A program made the translations under genes and the position numbers. The notes below the pieces were generated by a model, which did not search any database, was not told where the DNA came from, and saw only the letters and a program-made list of their open reading frames with translations. This document shows positions 36,652-45,034 of a stretch of 64,000 bases of DNA, one piece after another. How positions within the stretch are numbered: position 1 is the stretch's first letter; each line of letters starts with the position of its first letter. The stretch is from Rs1 sp038900335 (lineage in GTDB: Bacteria; Pseudomonadota; Gammaproteobacteria; Pseudomonadales; Balneatricaceae), in NCBI GenBank assembly GCA_038900335.1, contig JBBMRB010000001.1:1-64000 (forward strand). Direction: 5' to 3'.

Positions 36652-37680
36652 ATGGCTACAGTTAAAGATATTGCCAAAATAGCGGGTGTCTCGACCGCGA
36701 CAGTTTCTAGAGCGCTAGCTAATCCTGATAAAGTCACCGCCTCTACCAAGTTAAAAGTTGAAAAAGCTGCGCAAGCACTAGGCTATTCTCCCAATGGTTT
36801 AGCACGTAGTTTGCGCACTCAGCAAACCCGCACCATTGTTGTGGTGTTACCTGATATAGGCAATCACTTTTTTACTGATATTATTAAAGGCATTGAGCTT
36901 ATCGCCCATAAAAAAGGCTATAAAATACTGATAGGCGATGCCCAACACTGTGCAGAGCGCGCCAAGAAATATTTTGATTTAGTGTTTAGTAAACAAGCTG
37001 ATGGGGTGCTGTCTTTAACTACCGACATCCCGTTACAAAGTATTTTAAATGCAGATGGTTCATCTAAAATACCGTTAGTAATGGCGTGCGAATATTTTAC
37101 TCACTCGCTCATCCCCAGTGTCCATATAGATAATGAGTACAGCGCGCGCTTAGTCGTTGAAAACCTATTGAAAATGGGTCATTACAAAATTGCCTGTATT
37201 AGCGGCAATGAAAAAAATTCTATTAGTATCTCTCGCTTGCAGGGTATGCAGCAAAGCTTGGCTAAAAATCGTCTTAAAATGCCTGAGCAATATATAGTGC
37301 AAGGTGATTATAGCTTACAGTCGGGGTATGAAGCGGCCCAACAATTACTGAGTTTGAGTGATCGCCCTAGCGCAATTTTTTGTCACAATGATGAGATGGC
37401 AATAGGGGCATTAAAGTGTGCAAGGGAGATGAATATTAAGGTGCCAGAGCAGCTGTCCTTAATTGGCTTTGATAATATCGCTTTTAGTGAGTTTTGCCAG
37501 CCGCAGTTAACCACTGTTAACCAACCCAGGCAGCTAATTGGTGAAACTGCCATCAAGTTATTACTCAATATACTGAGTGGCAAGAAACCCAATCCAGAAA
37601 TCACCTTGCCAGCACAATTAATCAGTAGAGGCACAACGATGGCACCTCCACTTGATCAGCGCTTACTTATCGATATATAA
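36652..37680 (+). CDS. LacI-family transcriptional repressor
   Basis: 342 residues. The helix-turn-helix is 'VKDIAKIAGVSTATVSRALA', the hinge helix ends in 'PNGLARSLRTQ', and a periplasmic-binding-protein-like effector domain follows ('SAIFCHNDEMAIGAL', 'LIGFDNIAFSEF'). It resembles CytR/GalR members. Its place at the end of the sugar locus, with a LacI-type palindrome in the locus leader, suggests it senses the imported compound. Confidence 0.93.
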   Translation: MATVKDIAKIAGVSTATVSRALANPDKVTASTKLKVEKAAQALGYSPNGLARSLRTQQTRTIVVVLPDIGNHFFTDIIKGIELIAHKKGYKILIGDAQHCAERAKKYFDLVFSKQADGVLSLTTDIPLQSILNADGSSKIPLVMACEYFTHSLIPSVHIDNEYSARLVVENLLKMGHYKIACISGNEKNSISISRLQGMQQSLAKNRLKMPEQYIVQGDYSLQSGYEAAQQLLSLSDRPSAIFCHNDEMAIGALKCAREMNIKVPEQLSLIGFDNIAFSEFCQPQLTTVNQPRQLIGETAIKLLLNILSGKKPNPEITLPAQLISRGTTMAPPLDQRLLIDI

Positions 37681-37694
37681 GCTAACACAGGTAA

Positions 37695-38951
37695 TTAGCC
37701 TTGCTGATAGGCACGTATTACTTCTTCAGCAATAATATCGACGCCACGTTTAACTAACTTTTCATCCGCGGCGTAAGATACCCGAATACATTCATGTTTG
37801 TGCTGCCATTGCTCATTAATACCGACAAAGAAGTTTTGCCCTGGCACAATAATGACACCGCGTTGCTTTAAGCGTTGATACAGTGTTTGGCTATCAATCG
37901 GTAAATCTTTAAACCAAAGCCACAAAAAGATCGCACCTTCAGGTTTATGGATTCGAAAAGGGACACCTGCTAAGCGCTGCTTAAACCAATTTGCAGTTTG
38001 CTCAGAGCGCTGCTGATAAAATGGCGTAATATGCTGGCTGCTCAGTGCAGATATTTGATTGTTAGCAAATAATGGCTGGCAAATGGCTGGGCCTAAACTG
38101 CCACAAGCTAAATTGAGTACCGTATTGGCATTGTTATAGGCTTGCACTATCTCTTCGCTGGCAACAATGATGCCTGTTCTAACGCCAGGTAAGCCTAATT
38201 TAGATAAGCTGAGTACTAGAATTGTATTGTCATTCCAATGCGGTTTGGCATCATTAAAAATAATGTTTGGAAACGGTAAGCCATAAGCACCATCAATAAT
38301 GAACGGAATATTTTGTTGCTGAGCAATACTATCAAGATGTGCGATTTCGTTATCCGTTAAGACATTACCGGTCGGGTTGGTCGGTCTTGATACGCACATC
38401 GCGGCTACGTTTTTATCCGGATTTAAATCTGCAAAGTTAACACGGTACTTAAATTGGAAATCATCAAGTAGCTCAATGTTTGGGCTAGTCGCTGTGAAAA
38501 AGCTGTCACTTAAGCCTGTATCAGCATAGCCTAAATACTCAGGTGATAATGGCAGGTGGATAGAGCGTTGGCTGCCATCATTCATGGTGCCAGCAAATAG
38601 ATTATAAAGAATAAAAAATGCACTTTGGCTGCCGTTTGAAATACCGATGTTGCGCTCAGAGATCTGCCAGCCAAATTGACGTTTTAGGAAGCTGGCCATT
38701 TCTTGACGAAAGTTTCGCTCACCTTGTGGTGATTGATATAAGCCAAGTAACTGATGCTGTTGTGATCGGTCATCTATCAGCGCTTGTAAGCGTTGATGGA
38801 AAACGCCTTCCATTTCAATGACTTTACCAGGATTGCCTCCGCCCATTAAAATAGCATCGGGGTTTTCTATTAAGGCGTTCCCTAAATCTTCCATTAATTC
38901 AACTGCACCAGAGCGGGCAGAAAACTTTTCACCAAAAGCAGACAGTTTCAA
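37695..38951 (-). CDS. avtA: Valine--pyruvate aminotransferase
   Basis: 418-residue PLP enzyme of fold type I that interconverts valine/2-ketoisovalerate with alanine/pyruvate. The start 'FGEKFSARSGAVELMEDLG', 'MGGGNPGKV', 'RPTNPTGNVL' and the Schiff-base lysine in 'VLSLSKLGLPGVRTG' are AvtA-like. It converges with the repressor gene across 14 bp. Confidence 0.92.
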   Translation of the reverse strand: MKLSAFGEKFSARSGAVELMEDLGNALIENPDAILMGGGNPGKVIEMEGVFHQRLQALIDDRSQQHQLLGLYQSPQGERNFRQEMASFLKRQFGWQISERNIGISNGSQSAFFILYNLFAGTMNDGSQRSIHLPLSPEYLGYADTGLSDSFFTATSPNIELLDDFQFKYRVNFADLNPDKNVAAMCVSRPTNPTGNVLTDNEIAHLDSIAQQQNIPFIIDGAYGLPFPNIIFNDAKPHWNDNTILVLSLSKLGLPGVRTGIIVASEEIVQAYNNANTVLNLACGSLGPAICQPLFANNQISALSSQHITPFYQQRSEQTANWFKQRLAGVPFRIHKPEGAIFLWLWFKDLPIDSQTLYQRLKQRGVIIVPGQNFFVGINEQWQHKHECIRVSYAADEKLVKRGVDIIAEEVIRAYQQG

Positions 38952-39119
38952 AACACTATTCTCTATTTTATTTATAGGTAGCGAACATTATATGAAGTAA
39001 ATCATAAAAAACCATATCTAAAGCTCTGTTAACTTAGCAAAATTGTCATTAACCAGCGATTGATCACTTAACAGATAGTACTCGCTAGGGCACTGGAGGT
39101 GGTTTAACTAAGTTATCAG

Positions 39120-40598
39120 TTAAATAATACGTGAGAAGTTAGCGGGCTTGGTACCGCTAATACGGTTACTCGCCATGTTGCTACTTGCGATAATTTTGTG
39201 CGGTTTTTTAAGGTATTTATCAAACACCATACAAATTCGTCTGATCAGTAATCTACCCGTGCTACTCACGCTTAGCAGTTGATTATCGAGGCTAATCAAG
39301 TTGTCAGCAGCTAACAGCTGCAGCTGTGCTATTTCTGGCGAAAAGTATTGATTAAACTCTATTTGCTGCTCTTGGTTGAAGCGTTTAATATCTAATTGAA
39401 AATGGCAAATTAACTGGCTGATTAAAGCTCTTCTTATTTTATCATCCTCACTTAAAGAGACGCCTTTAATAACCGCGCACTGTCGCTCTTCTATCAGCTG
39501 GGTGTATGTCGTCAGATCATGAGAATTTTGGTAGTAGCTATTGCCGATTTGGCTAATAGAGGAGACGCCCATCGCGACTAAATCGCAGTCAGCATGGGTG
39601 GTATAACCTTGAAAATTTCGGTGCAGCTGGCCGTTATGTTGTGCCAGCGCTAGTGTGTCTTCTGGTTTTGCAAAATGGTCCATGCCGATATAAACATAAC
39701 CTGCTCGCACTAAATAATCGATGGTGGCTTGTTGGATACTGAGTTTTTGAGCAGGGCTTGGTAAATCCTCAGCTTTAATGTGACGCTGGGGGCGAAAGCG
39801 ATCAGGCATGTGGGCGTAATTAAAAACGGATAGGCGATCAGGCGACATGGCGACGACTTGCTCTAGTGTTTGTAAAAACGAGTCCTTAGTTTGATGCGCT
39901 AGACCGTAAATTAAATCAATGTTAATAGATTTAAAACCTAGCTCCCTAGCCTGTGTTATTAAATCAGCTGTCCAAGCAGTTGATTGCACCCGATTAACAG
40001 CAATTTGTACCGACTTATTGACATCTTGCACACCTAAACTCAAACGATTAAAGCCTGTTTTGCGCAACACTTTTAAAGTATCACTGGTGCATTCTCTAGG
40101 GTCTATTTCAATGGAGTAGTCACCTAAATCATCGTCGCGCAGATTAAATAACTCACGGGTTTTGGTCATTAGCTCAATGAGTTGATGGTGACTGAGAAAA
40201 GTAGGAGTACCGCCACCTAAGTGTAATTGCTCTACCACTCTATTGTTACTAAAGTGCGCCGCCATAAATGCCATTTCTTTATATAAGGTAGCTAGGTAGG
40301 GGATTGATCGCGCTCTATTATTAGTGATAACCTTGTTGCAAGCGCAGTAGTAACAAACATGAGCACAAAAGGGTATGTGAAAATATAATGATAATGGCTG
40401 TGCTTGATCGACACTCTTTTTAGCTTGCTCAATAAAGGAGTGGCCATTTAAAGATTCACTAAATTGTAATGCTGTCGGGTATGAAGTGTAGCGTGGGCCT
40501 GCAAGATCATGACGTTTGATCAGCTGCGTATCAAACTGAACATTTGGTGGCGTTGCCTGCGGTGCACAAGAGCTTTTGCTGGTGTTATTTAAATTCAA
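39120..40598 (-). CDS. hemN: Oxygen-independent coproporphyrinogen III oxidase
   Basis: Radical-SAM enzyme for anaerobic haem synthesis. 492 residues, with 'RYTSYPTALQF', the cluster motif 'CAHVCYYCACNK' (CxxxCxxCxC), 'LHLGGGTPTFLS' and 'SLGVQDVNKSVQ'. It has a short 130-bp upstream gap carrying a perfect FNR/Anr box with a correctly spaced -10, so low-oxygen induction is expected. Confidence 0.96.
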   Translation of the reverse strand: MNLNNTSKSSCAPQATPPNVQFDTQLIKRHDLAGPRYTSYPTALQFSESLNGHSFIEQAKKSVDQAQPLSLYFHIPFCAHVCYYCACNKVITNNRARSIPYLATLYKEMAFMAAHFSNNRVVEQLHLGGGTPTFLSHHQLIELMTKTRELFNLRDDDLGDYSIEIDPRECTSDTLKVLRKTGFNRLSLGVQDVNKSVQIAVNRVQSTAWTADLITQARELGFKSINIDLIYGLAHQTKDSFLQTLEQVVAMSPDRLSVFNYAHMPDRFRPQRHIKAEDLPSPAQKLSIQQATIDYLVRAGYVYIGMDHFAKPEDTLALAQHNGQLHRNFQGYTTHADCDLVAMGVSSISQIGNSYYQNSHDLTTYTQLIEERQCAVIKGVSLSEDDKIRRALISQLICHFQLDIKRFNQEQQIEFNQYFSPEIAQLQLLAADNLISLDNQLLSVSSTGRLLIRRICMVFDKYLKKPHKIIASSNMASNRISGTKPANFSRII

Positions 40599-40636
40599 TT
40601 GAATACCTTAAACTTTACACAAATTATGAATAAGTC

Positions 40637-40677
40637 AGTGTAGGGCAGACACAATAAGGTGTATTGATATGCATCAA
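40637..40677 (-). promoter_or_regulatory. FNR/Anr box and -10 of the hemN promoter
   Basis: TTGAT-ATGC-ATCAA at 40664-40677 is a perfect FNR consensus. On the minus strand, 21 nt later, lies TACACT (40637-40642) as a -10 element. That is the geometry of a class II FNR promoter with the box centred near -41.5. The predicted leader to hemN is about 30 nt. Confidence 0.85.
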
Positions 40678-40728
40678 ATAACTAGTTAAAAGAGTAACAA
40701 ACCACTTTCAAACTGATAAAGAGATAGA

Positions 40729-41421
40729 TTATAAAGCCTGAAGCAGTAATGGTTTTGATGTGCTTGGCGCTATATCTTTGTCAGTGTTAGCAACAAAGCT
40801 AGGCTTAAGTTGCAGTACAAACTTGCGGTGCTGGCTGAGAATGATATGCTCTTTTCTGATGTTTATTTGCCAGCTATCGGGGTAGCTAATAAGCTGTAAT
40901 ACGATCGCTTTGGTATTGTTTAAGCTATTGTCTTGGCACAGCCATTTAAGATCGCTATATTGCTGGTGGCTAATCATGCGTTCTATATCACTTATCTGCC
41001 ATTTCTTTGGGGCCTCTACTAAAGGCGTGATTTGTTGCAGTAAGCGCGGGGAAATAATGCATTTTTGTTTGGAAAAAAACTCTCTCACTGTAATGTTTGA
41101 ATGTGCTTTTAACATAGAGTTATCCCGCACATTAGAGTTGAAATTTAATGCGCTTAGCCCTGCTAATATCTTTTTTAAACTCCATTGGTTGTGTTCTATC
41201 AAGCTCCAAGCCGCCCGCTCAGAGGATCTGTCACCGACGCTGTATTTTTTGGCTTGGCGGCCATCACTTAAATTGTGCTTAAGCTGAGTGATTTGCAAAA
41301 AGCTAGATTGAAAGTCAACGAGTGTCAAAGGGGAGTTGATATAAGCATAAGGTGTTTTTTGTGCGCTAAATGTTAACCATTGCTGCTGTGTCTCTAAGGC
41401 GTCGATAATGGGGATTTTCAT
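40729..41421 (-). CDS. Hypothetical protein, unknown family
   Basis: 230 residues with no signal peptide or TM segment. The sequence has a helical middle ('SERAAWSLIEHNQWSLKKIL') and a basic C-terminal part. It shows no catalytic motif I recognise. It lies directly upstream of the hemN promoter on the same strand, without clear linkage. Its length and the absence of competing long frames support coding; function unknown. Confidence 0.65.
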   Translation of the reverse strand: MKIPIIDALETQQQWLTFSAQKTPYAYINSPLTLVDFQSSFLQITQLKHNLSDGRQAKKYSVGDRSSERAAWSLIEHNQWSLKKILAGLSALNFNSNVRDNSMLKAHSNITVREFFSKQKCIISPRLLQQITPLVEAPKKWQISDIERMISHQQYSDLKWLCQDNSLNNTKAIVLQLISYPDSWQINIRKEHIILSQHRKFVLQLKPSFVANTDKDIAPSTSKPLLLQAL

Positions 41422-41563
41422 GTGGTTAAATAGCCTGGTTAGAGATTTTAATAAAATGTTAAATTGGGTCGAAAATGTTTAGGCTGCATTATCTGCATAG
41501 CTAATGAGTGTGTTAAAAATAACATTTAGCCGCCAAAAACACACGATTAATTAGCCAGCTTCT

Positions 41564-42034
41564 TTAATTAGCCACGGCTAAATCTAAGGTCATGAAAATA
41601 CTATTAATATCTTTTACATAATTAGCAAAAGGCGGACAGTGGCTAAAACCATGCTTTTTATATAATTGATGAGCGGGCTTAAAGTAATCCATAGAACCTG
41701 TCTCTAGGCTGATTTTCTCAAACCCTGCCTGTTTGGCGTGGGCAATTAAAAATTTGAGCATAGTAGAGGCAATACCTTGATTTTTAAATTGTTTAGCGCT
41801 GCGCATAGACTTTAGCTCTAGGTGTGAGTCATCTATTTTTTGCAGGGCGGCACAACCTGCCAGTGTTTGCTCGTGCCAAATTGTCCAAAAGGTAATGCTC
41901 GGCGATTTTAATGCTTGCAAATCTAAGGCGTGTACACTTTCAGCGGGCGATGTGGCGTGCATATCACTGAGGTGCTCTTGCAATAATGCTTGAATTTGCG
42001 AGCCGGTTAAATCATCTTGTTTGATTTCTAACAT
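41564..42034 (-). CDS. GNAT-family N-acetyltransferase
   Basis: 156 residues. The acetyl-CoA-binding region reads 'MRSAKQFKNQGIASTMLKFL' (motif A, with Q/RxxGxA variant 'KNQGIA'). It is preceded by 'AGCAALQKIDDSHLELKSM' and followed by 'YKKHGFSHCPPF'. It resembles small PhnO/YafP-like acetyltransferases; the acceptor is unknown. Confidence 0.85.
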   Translation of the reverse strand: MLEIKQDDLTGSQIQALLQEHLSDMHATSPAESVHALDLQALKSPSITFWTIWHEQTLAGCAALQKIDDSHLELKSMRSAKQFKNQGIASTMLKFLIAHAKQAGFEKISLETGSMDYFKPAHQLYKKHGFSHCPPFANYVKDINSIFMTLDLAVAN

Positions 42035-42230
42035 TTAAACGGCTTCTCACTAGTTGCTGATAGTTATGCTGTTGAATATAGTGATTTATCAATGCCCTTA
42101 CAATACGCTTTCAATATTGTTTTAGGTAAGAATGTTTTATGTAAAGTGCTAAGCAATAGTAGACATCGCCTAATTAAGAGCCTCAGTGATGCCTGATTAT
42201 AAATATTTGTCATGTTATGATGCTATAAAT

Positions 42231-42257
42231 TGATAGATATCTGCGAGTTATCTATCA
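42231..42257. promoter_or_regulatory. Perfect 9-bp inverted repeat upstream of the 119-aa gene
   Basis: TGATAGATA and TATCTATCA are separated by 9 nt and end 56 bp before the ATG at 42313. Spacing of the arms (one helical turn between half-sites) suits a dimeric regulator, but no candidate regulator is adjacent. Confidence 0.35.
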
Positions 42258-42312
42258 TAGTGAAATACAAATGATGGTCACATCCTATTTTACCTATGTT
42301 TAAAGCGAGCTT

Positions 42313-42672
42313 ATGAAATTACTAAACAGATCCAGTTTTACCTTATTAGCTAAAGCACCCTTTGCACAATGGGTTGCTAGTTTAGATGGCAAGATCAGTG
42401 TTGAGCAAGGGTATGAATTACTGACATTAGAGCAGCTCAGAGAGGCGGGCAGTGTCTATCTAATTGATGAAGTTGCTCAAGAGAGTGATTTTTTAGATCT
42501 TTTGTCGCAGCACTGGCAAGCAATGTTTGAAAATGAGCTAAGTGCTTGGGATGAGTTCGGTGACTATTGGCCAGCATTGTCAGCACAAGATTTTGACGAT
42601 TGGTTTGAGTTACAAATGAATGTTATGTCGTTTGATTTATCAAAAGAGCCGCTAATGACCGCCGATATTTGA
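42313..42672 (+). CDS. Small hypothetical acidic protein
   Basis: 119 residues, strongly acidic and rich in aromatic residues near the end ('AWDEFGDYWPAL', 'DFDDWFELQMNVM'). No TM segment or signal peptide. No family recognised. It lies 63 bp upstream of the DUF3422 gene on the same strand and may be co-transcribed. Confidence 0.65.
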   Translation: MKLLNRSSFTLLAKAPFAQWVASLDGKISVEQGYELLTLEQLREAGSVYLIDEVAQESDFLDLLSQHWQAMFENELSAWDEFGDYWPALSAQDFDDWFELQMNVMSFDLSKEPLMTADI

Positions 42673-42735
42673 TGAATCGCACGCTTTGGTCATTGTTTTA
42701 AAGTAGTCGCTGTCTTTAATTGTCTGAGCCTTAAT

Positions 42736-44052
42736 ATGAATGAATACAACACAAATATCGCCAATATAGACTATCACCCGCTATTAGAATCTCTGTATGA
42801 GGAAATGCATTCTAGACCTTATCAGGTAATAGATTGCCCAGCTAATATTACCCATTTTGTGGTGCTAAGTAATGAGTTAGAAAAGGCTGAACAGTTTGCG
42901 CACATACAAACGCTATTTGCAGCATTTGGCCAAAGCGTACCCGCTGAAGATCAAATTAATTTACAGTTTGAAACAGATACCTTTAAAGTTAGACGCGAAG
43001 TGCATATTGAGTTCTCGGCGTTTACTTTCACTAACCTAGCCGTCAATGAAGACGATCAGCCTTTTGAGAGGACAGGATTATCACCATTACCACACGGATG
43101 GATAGAGTCTTTACCGGGGACTGTGATGGCCAATTTTCACTTGGCTTTGCAATGTATCGATGAAAACGATCCGCTGTTGTTAAGCAATGCTAAAAAGTAT
43201 TTTGAAGGCTATCGCTTAGTGGGTAGTAGCCCACAAAATGGTGATGCTAGGGTTTGGACTTCATTCAAATTACACTCAGATGGTTGTGGTCGCTTTTTAA
43301 TTGGTAATGCTCATATGAGCCCAAGCCAAATAGGGCGTCTAACACAGCGCCTAATTGAAATTGAAACCTATCGTATACTGACATTATTAGCACTGCCTAT
43401 AGCGCGTGAGAACACATCCGTTTTGACGAAGATGGACAGCAAACTTGCCTTGTTGACTACGCAATTAGCAGGTGATAGTAATGTGTCCGAGCACAGTATT
43501 CTCTCTGATTTGACGGAGATGGCCGCACAGATAGAGGCTGTAAGAACCCAGACCGCTTTTCGTTATAACGCCACTTTCGCCTATTATGAATTAGTACTCA
43601 AACGTTTAAATGAGCTGCGTGAAGATGAAGTGTCGGGGCATTTAAGCCTCACCGAGTTTATTACAAGGCGATTAACCCCTGCGGTTAATACCTGTAAATC
43701 TGGTAGTGACCGTTTAGAGAACTTATCGCTAAGGATCGATAGGGTGTCAGATATGATGCGCACGAAAGTGGAGTTGTTGATTCAAGAGCAAAATCAAATG
43801 CTGTTGACCTCAATGGATAGGCGCTCAAGAATACAATTAAAAATGCAGCACACTGTTGAGGGCTTGTCAGTGGTAGCGATTAGCTATTATAGTATCGGTT
43901 TGGTTAAATATTTAATTGACTCATCTGAGCTCGTTAACTTGCCGTTAGATAAACCACAGCTAGTGGGTCTATCTGTGCCCTTAATTATAGCATCTGTTTG
44001 GTATTTAACTCGCAGAGTGCACCGGCGTTTTGAAAAAATGGATATAGAATAA
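42736..44052 (+). CDS. DUF3422-family membrane protein
   Basis: 438 residues. The N-terminal 'HPLLESLYEEMHSRPYQVI' and 'VRREVHIEFSAFTFTN' are characteristic of DUF3422. A long helical, probably coiled-coil region follows. The C-terminus has two hydrophobic segments ('VAISYYSIGLVKYLI' and 'LVGLSVPLIIASVWYL') ending in a basic tail. The architecture resembles RmuC/CorA-like membrane-tethered helical bundles. Function unknown. Confidence 0.88.
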   Translation: MNEYNTNIANIDYHPLLESLYEEMHSRPYQVIDCPANITHFVVLSNELEKAEQFAHIQTLFAAFGQSVPAEDQINLQFETDTFKVRREVHIEFSAFTFTNLAVNEDDQPFERTGLSPLPHGWIESLPGTVMANFHLALQCIDENDPLLLSNAKKYFEGYRLVGSSPQNGDARVWTSFKLHSDGCGRFLIGNAHMSPSQIGRLTQRLIEIETYRILTLLALPIARENTSVLTKMDSKLALLTTQLAGDSNVSEHSILSDLTEMAAQIEAVRTQTAFRYNATFAYYELVLKRLNELREDEVSGHLSLTEFITRRLTPAVNTCKSGSDRLENLSLRIDRVSDMMRTKVELLIQEQNQMLLTSMDRRSRIQLKMQHTVEGLSVVAISYYSIGLVKYLIDSSELVNLPLDKPQLVGLSVPLIIASVWYLTRRVHRRFEKMDIE

Positions 44053-44094
44053 GCACTAATCAGTCACCGTAAAAAGTTTACCCTAAAAGAGATA

Positions 44095-44406
44095 ATGATG
44101 AATATAGCACAACAAATAGAGCAATTGGTTAAGCAGGACTTTGAATGCAGTGAGTTTTTTTTAGAAAATGAAAGCCATATGCACGGTAACACAGCGACCC
44201 AGAGTCACTACAAACTGATTTTTATCTCGGATGATTTTGTCGCTAAGCGAGCGGTACAACGTCATCAAATGATATACACAACACTGGCTAGTTTAATGAA
44301 TAACCCTATTCATGGATTAGCGCTACATTTGTTTACCGTGGGTGAGTGGGCTGTAAAAGAGAACAAGCAGCTGTTATCGCCTAAATGCCTAGGTGGTTCT
44401 AAATAA
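44095..44406 (+). CDS. bolA: BolA-family protein
   Basis: 103 residues. 'FFLENESHMHGNTATQSHYK' carries the conserved histidines used with monothiol glutaredoxins to bind [2Fe-2S], then 'VQRHQMIYTTLASLM' and 'IHGLALHLFTVGEW'. ATG codons occur at 44095 and 44098, the second slightly better spaced. It converges with thiQ only 4 bp away. Confidence 0.92.
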   Translation: MMNIAQQIEQLVKQDFECSEFFLENESHMHGNTATQSHYKLIFISDDFVAKRAVQRHQMIYTTLASLMNNPIHGLALHLFTVGEWAVKENKQLLSPKCLGGSK

Positions 44407-44410
44407 CATA

Positions 44411-45034
44411 TTAGAATGTTTGGGCCCCTATCAGCCAGTTTCTGTCAGCGAGTCGCTCAACATCTTCCATTTGATGAGTGACTAGTAGCACTGTCTTATT
44501 GTGCTGTTTCGCTTTTTTAGCGACCCAGTTAGCAGCAATAGAGCGGGTAGTGTTGTCTAGTTCTGCAAATGGCTCATCTAATAACATGATAGGCTCAGGC
44601 CTTAACAGCGTTCGCAGTAAAGCGACCCGTTGGCGCTGGCCGCCTGAGAGCTGAGCGGGCATTTTTGATAACTGATCTGCTATCTGTAATTGCTCTGCGC
44701 ACTCCTCTATCTCATCCAATGAAATGCCCTTGGTTCCTAGTTGGGCATTTCTCTGTACGCTGATGTGTTCAAATAAATTATTTTCTTGAAATAACATAGC
44801 GACAGGGCGCCGCTCGATGCTGGCCTTGGTAATGTCAGTAGATAGCCATTTAATGGTACCATGGCTCGGTTTAATAAAGCCTGCTATACACAGTAATAAA
44901 CTACTTTTTCCGACACCACTAACACCTTGCAAGGTCACTGTTTGACCAGCTTGTATGCTCTGTTGGTAATTGAGCGTGTTATTACCTAATTGTATGCGTA
45001 ATTGGTTTATTTCAAGTGTTGAAGTGGTCATCAA
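44411..45034 (-). CDS. thiQ: Thiamine ABC transporter ATP-binding protein
   Basis: 207-residue ABC ATPase with Walker A 'GVSGVGKSSLLLCIAG', Q-loop 'MLFQENNLFEH', signature 'LSGGQRQRVALLRTL' and Walker B 'IMLLDEPFAELD'. It directly abuts the ThiP-like permease. Together with thiP and thiB it powers thiamine/TPP uptake. Confidence 0.93.
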   Translation of the reverse strand: MMTTSTLEINQLRIQLGNNTLNYQQSIQAGQTVTLQGVSGVGKSSLLLCIAGFIKPSHGTIKWLSTDITKASIERRPVAMLFQENNLFEHISVQRNAQLGTKGISLDEIEECAEQLQIADQLSKMPAQLSGGQRQRVALLRTLLRPEPIMLLDEPFAELDNTTRSIAANWVAKKAKQHNKTVLLVTHQMEDVERLADRNWLIGAQTF

